A stretch of 64,000 nucleotides of DNA from CAKSQL01 sp045649415. GTDB lineage: Bacteria > Bacillota > Clostridia > UBA1381. The notes beneath the pieces were generated by a model. That model saw nothing but the letters and a program-made list of their open reading frames with translations. It made no database searches and had not been told where the DNA came from. The position numbers and the translations under genes are program-made. The DNA lies in NCBI GenBank assembly GCA_045649415.1, contig JAZRPY010000014.1, forward strand, positions 62,001 through 126,000, given 5' to 3'. This document shows, piece by piece, positions 42,899 to 50,759 of the stretch (position 1 is its first letter; each line of letters begins with the position of its first letter).

Positions 42899-43501
42899 AT
42901 GAATATACACAATGTAAAATTGGCAGTTTCGGCAGTATCCGAAGCACAATATCCCACAGACAAAAAAATGGAGTTTGCTTTTGCAGGCAGGTCCAATGTG
43001 GGAAAATCCTCTATGATAAATAAGCTTTTAAACAGAAAGCAGATGGCAAGAGTGAGTGCAACTCCAGGAAAGACTGCAACCATAAACTTTTATGATATAG
43101 ACGATTCAATATACCTTGTTGATTTACCCGGCTACGGATATGCATCCCGTTCCAAGTCCGAGATTGAAAAATGGGGAGAGATGATGGAGAACTACCTAAA
43201 AAATAGGGAGGAGCTTGAAAGAATTATTCTCCTTGTGGATAGTCGCCATGAGCCCACTAAGGACGATTATACCATGCTTGATTGGATTAGATATTATCAG
43301 CCTGAGGGTGCGATTGTTATTGCCACCAAAACCGATAAGCTCAAGAAAAAGGAACTTGAGAAAAATCTTGATATGCTCTTTAGAAAGCTTGAGCTTGGTG
43401 AGGACGATATTTTAATTCCCTTCTCAACTAAAAATGATGAGGGAAAATGCTCGGTATGGGATATTATAGAACTCATAAGAGAGGGTAAGCTTGAGGAATA
43501 G
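42899..43501 (+). CDS. engB: ribosome biogenesis GTP-binding protein EngB (YsxC/YihA)
   Basis: 200 residues. G1 is AGRSNVGKSSMINKLL, G2 TPGKT, G3 DLPGYGYA, G4 TKTDKL and the G5 region IPFSTKN. It helps assemble the 50S ribosomal subunit and is essential in many bacteria. AAAGGTGGA precedes the ATG, 29 bases after lon. Confidence 0.96.
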   Translation: MNIHNVKLAVSAVSEAQYPTDKKMEFAFAGRSNVGKSSMINKLLNRKQMARVSATPGKTATINFYDIDDSIYLVDLPGYGYASRSKSEIEKWGEMMENYLKNREELERIILLVDSRHEPTKDDYTMLDWIRYYQPEGAIVIATKTDKLKKKELEKNLDMLFRKLELGEDDILIPFSTKNDEGKCSVWDIIELIREGKLEE

Positions 43502-43526
43502 TATCGGTTAAGTGAAAGGGATATAT

Positions 43527-44738
43527 ATGAAAAAGAGTATAATTTTCATTATAATCGGGGTTGTGTTATTTGTTGGGGTATATATTTTCAAATATCTTGA
43601 CAGTCCCGTTGAAACGGAAATTGCACGCCTCACTGAATATGAGGAAATAATAACAGGTGACGGATATTTCATTTGTGATGAAAGAACTTATAAAGCAGGT
43701 GCAACAGGTACTTTCTATACCTATGCCTCGGAGGGCGCAAGAGTTGGAAAGAGTAAGCATATTGCAACTGTATATGATGGAGTAGTGGACTCAAAAATCC
43801 TTCAGGAGCTTGATAATCTTAATAAAAAGATAGACGAGCTTGAGGAGTATAGCAAGAATGACATTTTCTATGTTGATGAGTCGAATATTGAAAATAGACT
43901 TAAGAATCTAAAAAATAAAATTATTGAAGCTAAAAAAAGTAATGAGCCATATATGGTGAGTAAAATCAAGGACAGTATAAAAACCACAGTTTTAAAAGAG
44001 GACTCAAAGGATATTGAAACAGAGGTTGAGGTTTTGAAAAGACAGAAGCAGACCTTAGAGTCCCAGCTTGGATATATGAAGTATGATGTTGTGTCTGACT
44101 GTTCAGGAGTTTTCTCCACTAACATTGACGGACTTGAAGAAATTTTAACAGTTGACAGACTCGATGAATACACAATTGAGGATTTCAATCAGGTAGAAAC
44201 TAACAGAAAAGAGGAAACAAACAAGGTGGCAGCCCTAAAGGGTGACACTGTCTGTAAGGTTATTGACAATCATACCTGGTACATAATGGTTAAGCTTGAA
44301 AGAGAAAAGCTTGATAGCTTGAAAAAAGGTCAGAAGGTGGCTTTGAGATTTGATAGCGTCCCAGGTGTTGAAGCAGACGCTAAGGTGAAAGACATATCCT
44401 TAGCAGATGAGGAAACAGAGGGTATTGCCATATTTGAATGCGAGCAATATATTGAGGGAGTTTTCTCGGTAAGAGATACAAGGGTTGAGGTAATACTTTG
44501 CCAGCACACAGGTTATGAAATCCCTATATATGCAGTAAGAAACCATGATGGGAAGCAAGGGGTTATGGTTAAGTATTCAGTGAAGGAAATATTCAAGCCC
44601 TGCGAAATTGTGTTCACCAATACAGAAAAAGGAACTGTTATTATAAAAGCAATAACAGAGGGAGTTAATAACCCATTGGAGCAGTACGACAGGATTGTGA
44701 TTGGTGAAAAGGTGAAAGAGAAAGAAGGGACTAATTAA
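43527..44738 (+). CDS. HlyD-like membrane-fusion/adaptor protein
   Basis: 403 residues from the ATG at 43527, with GAAAGGG upstream. One N-terminal membrane helix (IIFIIIGVVLFVGVYIF), then a lipoyl/barrel-sandwich-like segment broken by a coiled-coil hairpin (residues ~90-195, Lys/Glu-rich heptads). A beta-barrel region follows (LKKGQKVALRFDSVPGVEADAKV). It resembles HlyD adaptors but no transporter is adjacent. Clostridia often carry such a gene just before yggS-sepF, which hints at an envelope or division role not yet defined. Its stop is three bases before yggS. Confidence 0.75.
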   Translation: MKKSIIFIIIGVVLFVGVYIFKYLDSPVETEIARLTEYEEIITGDGYFICDERTYKAGATGTFYTYASEGARVGKSKHIATVYDGVVDSKILQELDNLNKKIDELEEYSKNDIFYVDESNIENRLKNLKNKIIEAKKSNEPYMVSKIKDSIKTTVLKEDSKDIETEVEVLKRQKQTLESQLGYMKYDVVSDCSGVFSTNIDGLEEILTVDRLDEYTIEDFNQVETNRKEETNKVAALKGDTVCKVIDNHTWYIMVKLEREKLDSLKKGQKVALRFDSVPGVEADAKVKDISLADEETEGIAIFECEQYIEGVFSVRDTRVEVILCQHTGYEIPIYAVRNHDGKQGVMVKYSVKEIFKPCEIVFTNTEKGTVIIKAITEGVNNPLEQYDRIVIGEKVKEKEGTN

Positions 44739-44741
44739 GCA

Positions 44742-45431
44742 ATGCTCAAGGAGTCTTTGGAAAAAGTAAGAGAAAAGATAAAATATGCTGCCGAAAAGTC
44801 AGGCAGAAATCCTGAGGACATAACTTTGATAGCAGTAACAAAAACCCATAGTCCCGATATAATAAATGAGGCTATTGATTTAGGGGTTACGGATATCGGT
44901 GAAAATAAGGTACAGGAAATTCTTGAAAAGTATGACAAGGTTAAGCCTGTTCGTTGGCATCTCATAGGTCATTTGCAAACAAACAAGGTGAAATATATCA
45001 TAGATAAAGTAGAAATGATTCACTCTGTTGACTCTTTAAAGCTTATGGATGAAATAGAAAAGCAAGCCAAAAAGCATAACAAAATTATGAAAATTTTAAT
45101 CCAGGTGAATGTGTCGGGAGAGGAGTCAAAGTTTGGGATAAGACCTGATGAGATTGATGAGCTTCTGTCTTATGCAAAAGGTTTATCCTATGTGAAAATT
45201 TACGGAATTATGACAATTTTGCCGAAAATTGACCGAGGTATGTCAAATACATTACATTTTCATAACATACAAAAGATTTATATTGACATCTCAAATAAAA
45301 AATATGATAATGTTATTATGAAATACCTGTCTATGGGTATGAGCTCAGATTATGAGGAAGCCATAGAATATGGTGCCGATATGGTACGGGTGGGAAGTGC
45401 TATATTCGGAAAAAGAAATTATAACATATAA
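44742..45431 (+). CDS. yggS: YggS family PLP-homeostasis protein
   Basis: 229 residues, a single PLP barrel. LIAVTKTHSP carries the cofactor lysine (Lys34); also GENKVQEI, WHLIGHLQTNK, VNVSGEESKFG and C-terminal LSMGMSSDYEEAIEYGADMVRVGSAIFG. It binds pyridoxal phosphate and balances the B6 and amino-acid pools, with no known catalytic turnover. It corresponds to ylmE at the start of the Firmicutes division cluster. Confidence 0.95.
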   Translation: MLKESLEKVREKIKYAAEKSGRNPEDITLIAVTKTHSPDIINEAIDLGVTDIGENKVQEILEKYDKVKPVRWHLIGHLQTNKVKYIIDKVEMIHSVDSLKLMDEIEKQAKKHNKIMKILIQVNVSGEESKFGIRPDEIDELLSYAKGLSYVKIYGIMTILPKIDRGMSNTLHFHNIQKIYIDISNKKYDNVIMKYLSMGMSSDYEEAIEYGADMVRVGSAIFGKRNYNI

Positions 45432-45472
45432 AAAGCTTTTTTTTAAAAGTGCAGAAAGGGATGGAGTATAAA

Positions 45473-45898
45473 ATGGGATTTGTAGAAACAGTTAAAGAAT
45501 TTATTGGTTTTGGAGATATTGAGGAGGAAGATGAAGAATTAGAATTTGAAGAGACAGTTGAAGAAATTCAGCCTACTAAAAAAAATAAGGTGGTTTCAAT
45601 CCACTCAACACAAAATCAATCAAGAATTGTTATTATGAAACCTAAATGCTTCAGTAATTCAACAGAGGTGGCAGATGAGTTAAAGAAAAGAAGACCTGTT
45701 GTTATCGATGTTGGCGCATTGGACCCTGACGAAGCAAGAAGAGTTGTAGATTTTATTGCAGGCACAGTTTATGGAGTGAACGGAAGTATGCAAAAGGTAT
45801 CAGGTGGTATCTTTATAGCTACACCATCACAGGTTGATATAATGGGAGAAATATTAAAGGACGCAGAGAATGGCGGCTTTGAATGGAGCCTTATGTAA
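45473..45898 (+). CDS. sepF: cell division protein SepF
   Basis: 141 residues from the ATG at 45473. The N-terminal amphipathic membrane-targeting helix is MGFVETVKEFIGFG, followed by an acidic linker. The SepF core domain has VVIDVGALDPDEARRVVDFIAGTVYG and a C-terminal FIATPSQVDI. It bundles FtsZ filaments and tethers the Z ring to the membrane. It is the second gene of the yggS-sepF-ylmH-divIVA cluster. Confidence 0.94.
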   Translation: MGFVETVKEFIGFGDIEEEDEELEFEETVEEIQPTKKNKVVSIHSTQNQSRIVIMKPKCFSNSTEVADELKKRRPVVIDVGALDPDEARRVVDFIAGTVYGVNGSMQKVSGGIFIATPSQVDIMGEILKDAENGGFEWSLM

Positions 45899-45948
45899 GA
45901 AAAACCGTTATCGGCGTAGTTTTATATAATCTATAAGTTTATGAAGAG

Positions 45949-45971
45949 GCGTCGTTTTTTATAAGCGACGC
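45949..45971 (+). other. hairpin between sepF and ylmH
   Basis: GCGTCG (45949-45954) / CGACGC (45966-45971) with an 11-base loop containing six T. It occupies the gap where ylmG would be expected. It may tune readthrough; it is not a classical terminator because the T run lies in the loop. Confidence 0.5.
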
Positions 45972-46020
45972 TTTCCTTCGGTTATAGGCAAGTTCTTTAA
46001 AAAAAGGAAATTGAACTTTT

Positions 46021-46776
46021 ATGAATGATGAAGAAAAAATCACGATAAGACGAGTGTCGGATATGGAACGACTCTGTGACAAATATAAAAAGCCACAATT
46101 TTCGGGATTTTTAAATGAAGCAGAGGTGGCACTGATTAAGAAGAACACCACCATATCCAAGGAATTCAATGTGGGTTTTTTTGGAGGATACACTGACGCA
46201 GAAAGAAAAATTCTTGGAATTTTTCCTCAATGGGAGGATTGTTCGGAGGATGAATTTCCAATCTCGGTTATCGAGGCAAAGAATAAATATAAAAGAGCTT
46301 TAACTCACAGGGATTATCTTGGCACCTGTCTGTCACTTGGATTGGAGAGAAGCAAAATAGGAGATATTTGCACAACCGAGGATGGTGCCTTCATATTCGT
46401 TATGGAGGACATATCCGATTATATTGTGGACAATATCAAAAAAATTGCTAACTGTGGTGTAAATTTAAAGAAAACAGATATATCACATATCACAATTCCT
46501 GAAAGGGAGTTTGAGTATGTTGATGTGGTTTCGGCGTCTGTGAGATTGGATGCTGTGGTTGCATCGGCAGTTAATATATCAAGAAAGGCATCCGAGGAGT
46601 TGATATTGTCGGGAAGGGTAAGTGTGAACCATGTTGCCACAGAAAACACATCCCACACCCTGAAGCCACAAGACATTGTATCGGTAAGAGGCTCGGGAAG
46701 GCTTATAATTGACGAGATAGGGAACACAACAAGAAGTGGAAGGCTTCATATCCGTATCAAAAAATATGTAAGATAA
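46021..46776 (+). CDS. YlmH family S4-domain RNA-binding protein
   Basis: 251 residues. An N-terminal alpha/beta domain (FLNEAEVALIKK, FFGGYTDAERKILGIFP), a middle domain with LTHRDYLGTCLSLGLERSKIGDI, and a C-terminal S4 domain (RLDAVVASAVNISRKASEELILSGRVSVNH). YlmH proteins bind structured RNA and have been linked to rescue of stalled ribosomes and to division in Firmicutes. It is in its conserved place between sepF and divIVA. Confidence 0.92.
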   Translation: MNDEEKITIRRVSDMERLCDKYKKPQFSGFLNEAEVALIKKNTTISKEFNVGFFGGYTDAERKILGIFPQWEDCSEDEFPISVIEAKNKYKRALTHRDYLGTCLSLGLERSKIGDICTTEDGAFIFVMEDISDYIVDNIKKIANCGVNLKKTDISHITIPEREFEYVDVVSASVRLDAVVASAVNISRKASEELILSGRVSVNHVATENTSHTLKPQDIVSVRGSGRLIIDEIGNTTRSGRLHIRIKKYVR

Positions 46777-46795
46777 TTACTAAGTGTTAGTAATT
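46775..46795 (+). other. perfect short hairpin between ylmH and divIVA
   Basis: AATTACTAA (46775-46783) / TTAGTAATT (46787-46795) with a GTG loop, overlapping the ylmH stop. It is A/T-rich and weak, with no T run. Confidence 0.4.
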
Positions 46796-46831
46796 TCTAA
46801 ATAAAAATAAAAATTAGGGAGAGATTTTATT

Positions 46832-47239
46832 ATGTTAACACCAATCGATATTCAAAAGCAGGATTTTGATGTTAGTTTCAGAGGGTATAATGCCGATGAG
46901 GTTGATGATTTTTTAGACCTTGTGGGAACCGATTATGAAAAGCTATACAAGGACAATATTGAATTAAGGGATAAAGTATCAAATCTTGAAGCTGAATTAG
47001 AGGAATATAAGAAAATGGATAAGGCTTTGAGAGATTCTATTCTCGCTGCCCAGACTGCTGCTGAGGATATAAGGAAAACTGCCGAGGAAAAGGCAGATAA
47101 TATTCTCAAGCAAACAAGTGAGGATATGGTAACAAGGAGGAAAGAATTAGAGGGCTTGCAGGAAGAGGTTGACGCATACAAGGCACAAATTAAAAATATT
47201 TGTGCAAGAGTGGTTGACTTAATCGACGAAATGGAATAA
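46832..47239 (+). CDS. divIVA: DivIVA domain protein
   Basis: 135 residues. The N-terminal membrane-curvature-sensing motif is TPIDIQKQDFDVSFRGYNADEVDDFLD. The rest is coiled coil with heptads (LRDKVSNLEAELEEYKK). DivIVA marks poles and septa and recruits division or sporulation proteins. It is shorter than the Bacillus protein (about 164 aa) but has both required parts. Confidence 0.94.
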   Translation: MLTPIDIQKQDFDVSFRGYNADEVDDFLDLVGTDYEKLYKDNIELRDKVSNLEAELEEYKKMDKALRDSILAAQTAAEDIRKTAEEKADNILKQTSEDMVTRRKELEGLQEEVDAYKAQIKNICARVVDLIDEME

Positions 47240-47292
47240 AATATATAGGTAATTTTAAAAATAAGCAAGAGCTTCTGAAAGGACGAAACAAA

Positions 47293-50076
47293 ATGTGTGA
47301 AAAGATGGATTATACTAAATCGGTAAATCTTCCTCAAACAGATTTTCCAATGAGAGGAAATCTACCTCAGCGTGAGCCTGAGACTATGAAATATTGGGAA
47401 GAAATCGATTGCTATGGTAAGCTCATGGAAAAAAACAAGGGAAAAACTCCCTTTATTTTGCATGACGGACCTCCGTATGCAAATGGTGACCTGCATATGG
47501 GCCATGCACTGAATAAGATTTTAAAGGACATTATAGTAAGATATAAGAGTCTGCAAGGCTTTTATGTGCCATTTGTGCCCGGTTGGGACACTCATGGTCT
47601 GCCAATTGAGCAACAGGCTATTAAAAAGCTTGGTATTAACAGACACGAGGCAGGGCCTGTTAAATTCCGTGAGGCTTGCAGAGAGTTTGCAAAGTCACAT
47701 GTTGAAAATCAGAAAAATCAATTCAAGCGTCTTGGAGTTATGGGAGATTGGGACAACCCATACCTGACTCTTTCAAATGATTTTGTTGCAGCACAGATTG
47801 AAGTGTTCGGCAAGATGGCTAAAAAAGGCTTGATATATAAGGGCTTAAAGCCTGTTTATTGGTGTCCTCATTGTGAAACTGCTTTGGCTGAGGCTGAAAT
47901 TGAGTATGCAGAGGATGCAACAAATTCAATTTATGTTAAGTTTGAAGTGAAAGATGATAAGGGTTTGTTTGATGGACAGGAGAATGTGTATTTCGTTATC
48001 TGGACAACAACAACCTGGACATTGCCTGGCAATGTGGCAATATGCCTGAATCCTGATTTTGAATATGCATTGGTAAAGGTATCAAATGACGAGATATATG
48101 TTCTTGCAAAGGAGCTTATTGATAATGTTATGACTGCTGCAAAAATTGAGGGTGGCTATGAAATTTTAAAGACCTTTACAGGAGCAGAGCTTGAGTTAAT
48201 AACCTGTAAGCACCCATTCATTGACAGAGAGTCGTTGGTTATCGTTGGTGACCATGTAACATTGGATGCAGGTACAGGTTGTGTTCACACAGCTCCCGGA
48301 CACGGTGCAGAGGACTATATTGTTTGCAAGAACTATCCACAATTGGAAATCATAGTTCCTGTTGACGAAAAGGGACATTTAAACGAGCTTGCAGGAGAAT
48401 TTAAAGGAATGTTCTATGAAAAATCCAACCCTGCAATCTTAGAAAAGCTTACCCAAACAGGAAGCTTGTTAGCAACAGAGAAAATAATTCACCAATATCC
48501 ACATTGCTGGAGATGTGATAGTCCTATAATATTCAGAGCAGCAGACCAATGGTTTGCATCTGTTGACTCTTTAAAGGAGGATGCAGGCAAAGCCATCAAG
48601 AGTGTTCGTTGGATACCTCAATGGGGTGAGGACAGAATCACAACCATGGTTATGGACAGAAGTGATTGGTGTATTTCCCGTCAGAGAACATGGGGAGTTC
48701 CTATTCCTATTTTCTATTGTGCAGAATGTGGCAAGGAACTTATAAATGACGAAACAATAAATGCAGTAAGTAAGCTCTTCAGAGAGGAAGGCCCAGACAA
48801 GTGGTGGGAGTATGATGCAGATAAAATATTGCCACAGGGTACAAAGTGCAGTTGTGGTTGTGAGCATTTCACCAAGGAAAAAGATATAATGGATGTGTGG
48901 TTTGACTCAGGTTCATCTCATGCAGCAGTATGTGAGGGCAGAGAGGATTTAACCTATCCTGCAGACATATATCTTGAGGGTAATGACCAATATAGAGGTT
49001 GGTTCCAGTCATCATTGTTAACAAGTGTTGCAACAAAAGGTGTTGCACCATATAAGACAGTTATAACACATGGTATGATTCAGGATGGAGAAGGTAAGAA
49101 AATGTCCAAGTCAAAGGGCAATTCAATCTCTCCAAAGGAAATTATCGACCAATATGGTGCAGATGTTTTAAGACTATGGGTTGTATCTGCTGATTATAAA
49201 ACAGATATGAGAATGTCACAGGATGCCCTAAAGCAGTTATCGGAGGGATATAGAAAGCTTCGTAACACTGCAAGATATATCATCAGTAATGTGAACGACT
49301 TTGATCCTAACAAGGATATGGTTAAATACAATGATATGTCCGAGCTTGATAAGTGGGCATTGTTAAAGCTGAATCAATTGATTGAAAAAACAATTAACTC
49401 ATATGAGGAATATGAATTCCATGGTATATATAATGCAATATTGAATTTCTGCATTGTTGATATGAGTAATTTCTATTTAGACATTATCAAGTCAAGACTA
49501 TATACCGAAAAGCCTACATCATTGTCAAGAAGAAGTGCTCAATCTGCTATGTTCATAATTCTTGATGCATTGGTTAAGCTTTTAGCACCTGTAATTGCAT
49601 ATACTGCAGAGGAAATCTGGAAGTTTATGCCACACTATGACTCAGACGATAAGATGAGTGTTATGTTTACATCAATGCCAAAGGCAGAGGCTGAATACAA
49701 CAACCCTGAGCTTGAGGAAAAGTGGGAAAAGATTATTAAGGTGAGAAATGATGTGAATAAGGCATTAGAGCCTGCGAGAAATGAAAAGCTCATAGGTAAA
49801 TCTCTTGATGCTGAGGTGACAGTTTATGCTAAGGGTGATATGTACACCTTCCTAAAGCCAATGGAGAATGAGCTTGCAGAAATCTTCATCACATCAAAGG
49901 CAGCTGTTGTTGAAGGCTCAACAGAGGATGCAATGGAAGGAGAGCTTGTGAGTGTTAAAATTAAGGCAAGTGAACACGAAAAATGTGGTCGTTGCTGGAT
50001 ACACTCAGAAACTGTTGGTACAATTGAAGGCTATGAAGGAATTTGTGCTGATTGCGTGAGAAAGCTAACAGAATAA
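47293..50076 (+). CDS. ileS: isoleucyl-tRNA synthetase
   Basis: 927 residues. HIGH motif in DGPPYANGDLHMGHALNK, KMSKS in EGKKMSKSKGN, CP1 editing domain (WTTTTWTLPGN, AGTGCVHTAPGHG) and a C-terminal zinc finger (CGRCW, CADC). It charges tRNA-Ile and edits valine. AAAGGA lies ten bases before the ATG at 47293. The 53-base gap after divIVA is too short for a T-box, so it is probably transcribed with the division cluster, as in Bacillus. Confidence 0.97.
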   Translation: MCEKMDYTKSVNLPQTDFPMRGNLPQREPETMKYWEEIDCYGKLMEKNKGKTPFILHDGPPYANGDLHMGHALNKILKDIIVRYKSLQGFYVPFVPGWDTHGLPIEQQAIKKLGINRHEAGPVKFREACREFAKSHVENQKNQFKRLGVMGDWDNPYLTLSNDFVAAQIEVFGKMAKKGLIYKGLKPVYWCPHCETALAEAEIEYAEDATNSIYVKFEVKDDKGLFDGQENVYFVIWTTTTWTLPGNVAICLNPDFEYALVKVSNDEIYVLAKELIDNVMTAAKIEGGYEILKTFTGAELELITCKHPFIDRESLVIVGDHVTLDAGTGCVHTAPGHGAEDYIVCKNYPQLEIIVPVDEKGHLNELAGEFKGMFYEKSNPAILEKLTQTGSLLATEKIIHQYPHCWRCDSPIIFRAADQWFASVDSLKEDAGKAIKSVRWIPQWGEDRITTMVMDRSDWCISRQRTWGVPIPIFYCAECGKELINDETINAVSKLFREEGPDKWWEYDADKILPQGTKCSCGCEHFTKEKDIMDVWFDSGSSHAAVCEGREDLTYPADIYLEGNDQYRGWFQSSLLTSVATKGVAPYKTVITHGMIQDGEGKKMSKSKGNSISPKEIIDQYGADVLRLWVVSADYKTDMRMSQDALKQLSEGYRKLRNTARYIISNVNDFDPNKDMVKYNDMSELDKWALLKLNQLIEKTINSYEEYEFHGIYNAILNFCIVDMSNFYLDIIKSRLYTEKPTSLSRRSAQSAMFIILDALVKLLAPVIAYTAEEIWKFMPHYDSDDKMSVMFTSMPKAEAEYNNPELEEKWEKIIKVRNDVNKALEPARNEKLIGKSLDAEVTVYAKGDMYTFLKPMENELAEIFITSKAAVVEGSTEDAMEGELVSVKIKASEHEKCGRCWIHSETVGTIEGYEGICADCVRKLTE

Positions 50077-50087
50077 AGTAATATATG

Positions 50088-50132
50088 AAAAACAAAGTGG
50101 GTGAGAATATCATCCACTTTGTTTTTTTTTTA
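50088..50132 (+). terminator. terminator of the ileS operon
   Basis: AAACAAAGTGGGTGA pairs with TCATCCACTTTGTTT (one G-U), five-base loop, ten T after it. Confidence 0.93.
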
Positions 50133-50133
50133 G

Positions 50134-50169
50134 GCTTTAGTGTAAAGTTTTATAACTTTACACTAAAGC
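50134..50169. repeat. 16-base perfect inverted repeat
   Basis: GCTTTAGTGTAAAGTT (50134-50149) and its exact complement at 50154-50169, with TTAT loop. It follows the ileS terminator directly and has no T run of its own. It could be a second-chance hairpin or an operator upstream of the zapA promoter. Confidence 0.8.
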
Positions 50170-50206
50170 TTCTATTTGTATTCGCGATAAATTAACAATA
50201 TTTATA

Positions 50207-50287
50207 TTGATTTTGAATGAAAAAAGTAGTATAATATATAAAATGGGTGTTTTGTAACTTATTGTAAAGGAAATCGCTTTACAATAA
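50207..50287 (+). promoter_or_regulatory. promoter and leader hairpin of zapA
   Basis: TTGATT (50207-50212), 17-base spacer, TATAAT (50230-50235). In the leader, TTATTGTAAAG (50259-50269) pairs perfectly with CTTTACAATAA (50277-50287) around GAAATCG, ending eight bases before the ribosome site. Confidence 0.75.
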
Positions 50288-50310
50288 TTCTCATAAGGGA
50301 GATGAAAACT

Positions 50311-50721
50311 TTGGATAAAAAAAGAGTAAGAGTTAATATAATGGGCAGAAATTATGCACTTTTATCAGAGGATAGTGAGGAGCATATTAAAAAGGTTGCA
50401 GATGAAATAGACAGAAGAATGAAAACGATGAAGGCAGAAACTCCTGAGCTTCATTATGATACTGTTGCAATGCTTGCAGCACTTAATTTGTGTGATGAAT
50501 TATTAAAGCTTAAAAGTGGTGACGAAAATGATATTGTCACAGACGAAAATGATGAGATAAGAAAGCAGTTGATAGAATATTCAAAGGAATTATCAAAAGC
50601 AAGTATGCTTATAAAGCAATTGGAGAAGGAGCTTGAGGAAAGCAGAGAGAACGAAGAAAAAGTCAGGCTTGAATATAAGGCAAAGGAAAGAGAAATCCTT
50701 GATATGATAGAGTCTATGTAG
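50311..50721 (+). CDS. zapA: cell division protein ZapA
   Basis: 136 residues. The ZapA core is RVRVNIMGRNYALLSEDSEEHIKKVADEID, followed by DTVAMLAALNLCDELLKL and a long C-terminal coiled coil. ZapA stabilises FtsZ rings. I prefer the TTG at 50311: AAGGGAG (50295-50301) is nine bases before it but directly abuts the ATG at 50302, which leaves no room for initiation there. The next gene, the U32 peptidase, starts 38 bases later. Confidence 0.9.
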   Translation: MDKKRVRVNIMGRNYALLSEDSEEHIKKVADEIDRRMKTMKAETPELHYDTVAMLAALNLCDELLKLKSGDENDIVTDENDEIRKQLIEYSKELSKASMLIKQLEKELEESRENEEKVRLEYKAKEREILDMIESM

Positions 50722-50759
50722 CTTTACAAAATAAAGTTGATTAAAAAGGGGGGAGCGAT

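Noticed and set aside
47240..47292. T-box leader for ileS
   Set aside because: Only 53 bases separate divIVA and ileS and there is no T-box sequence; co-transcription explains expression.
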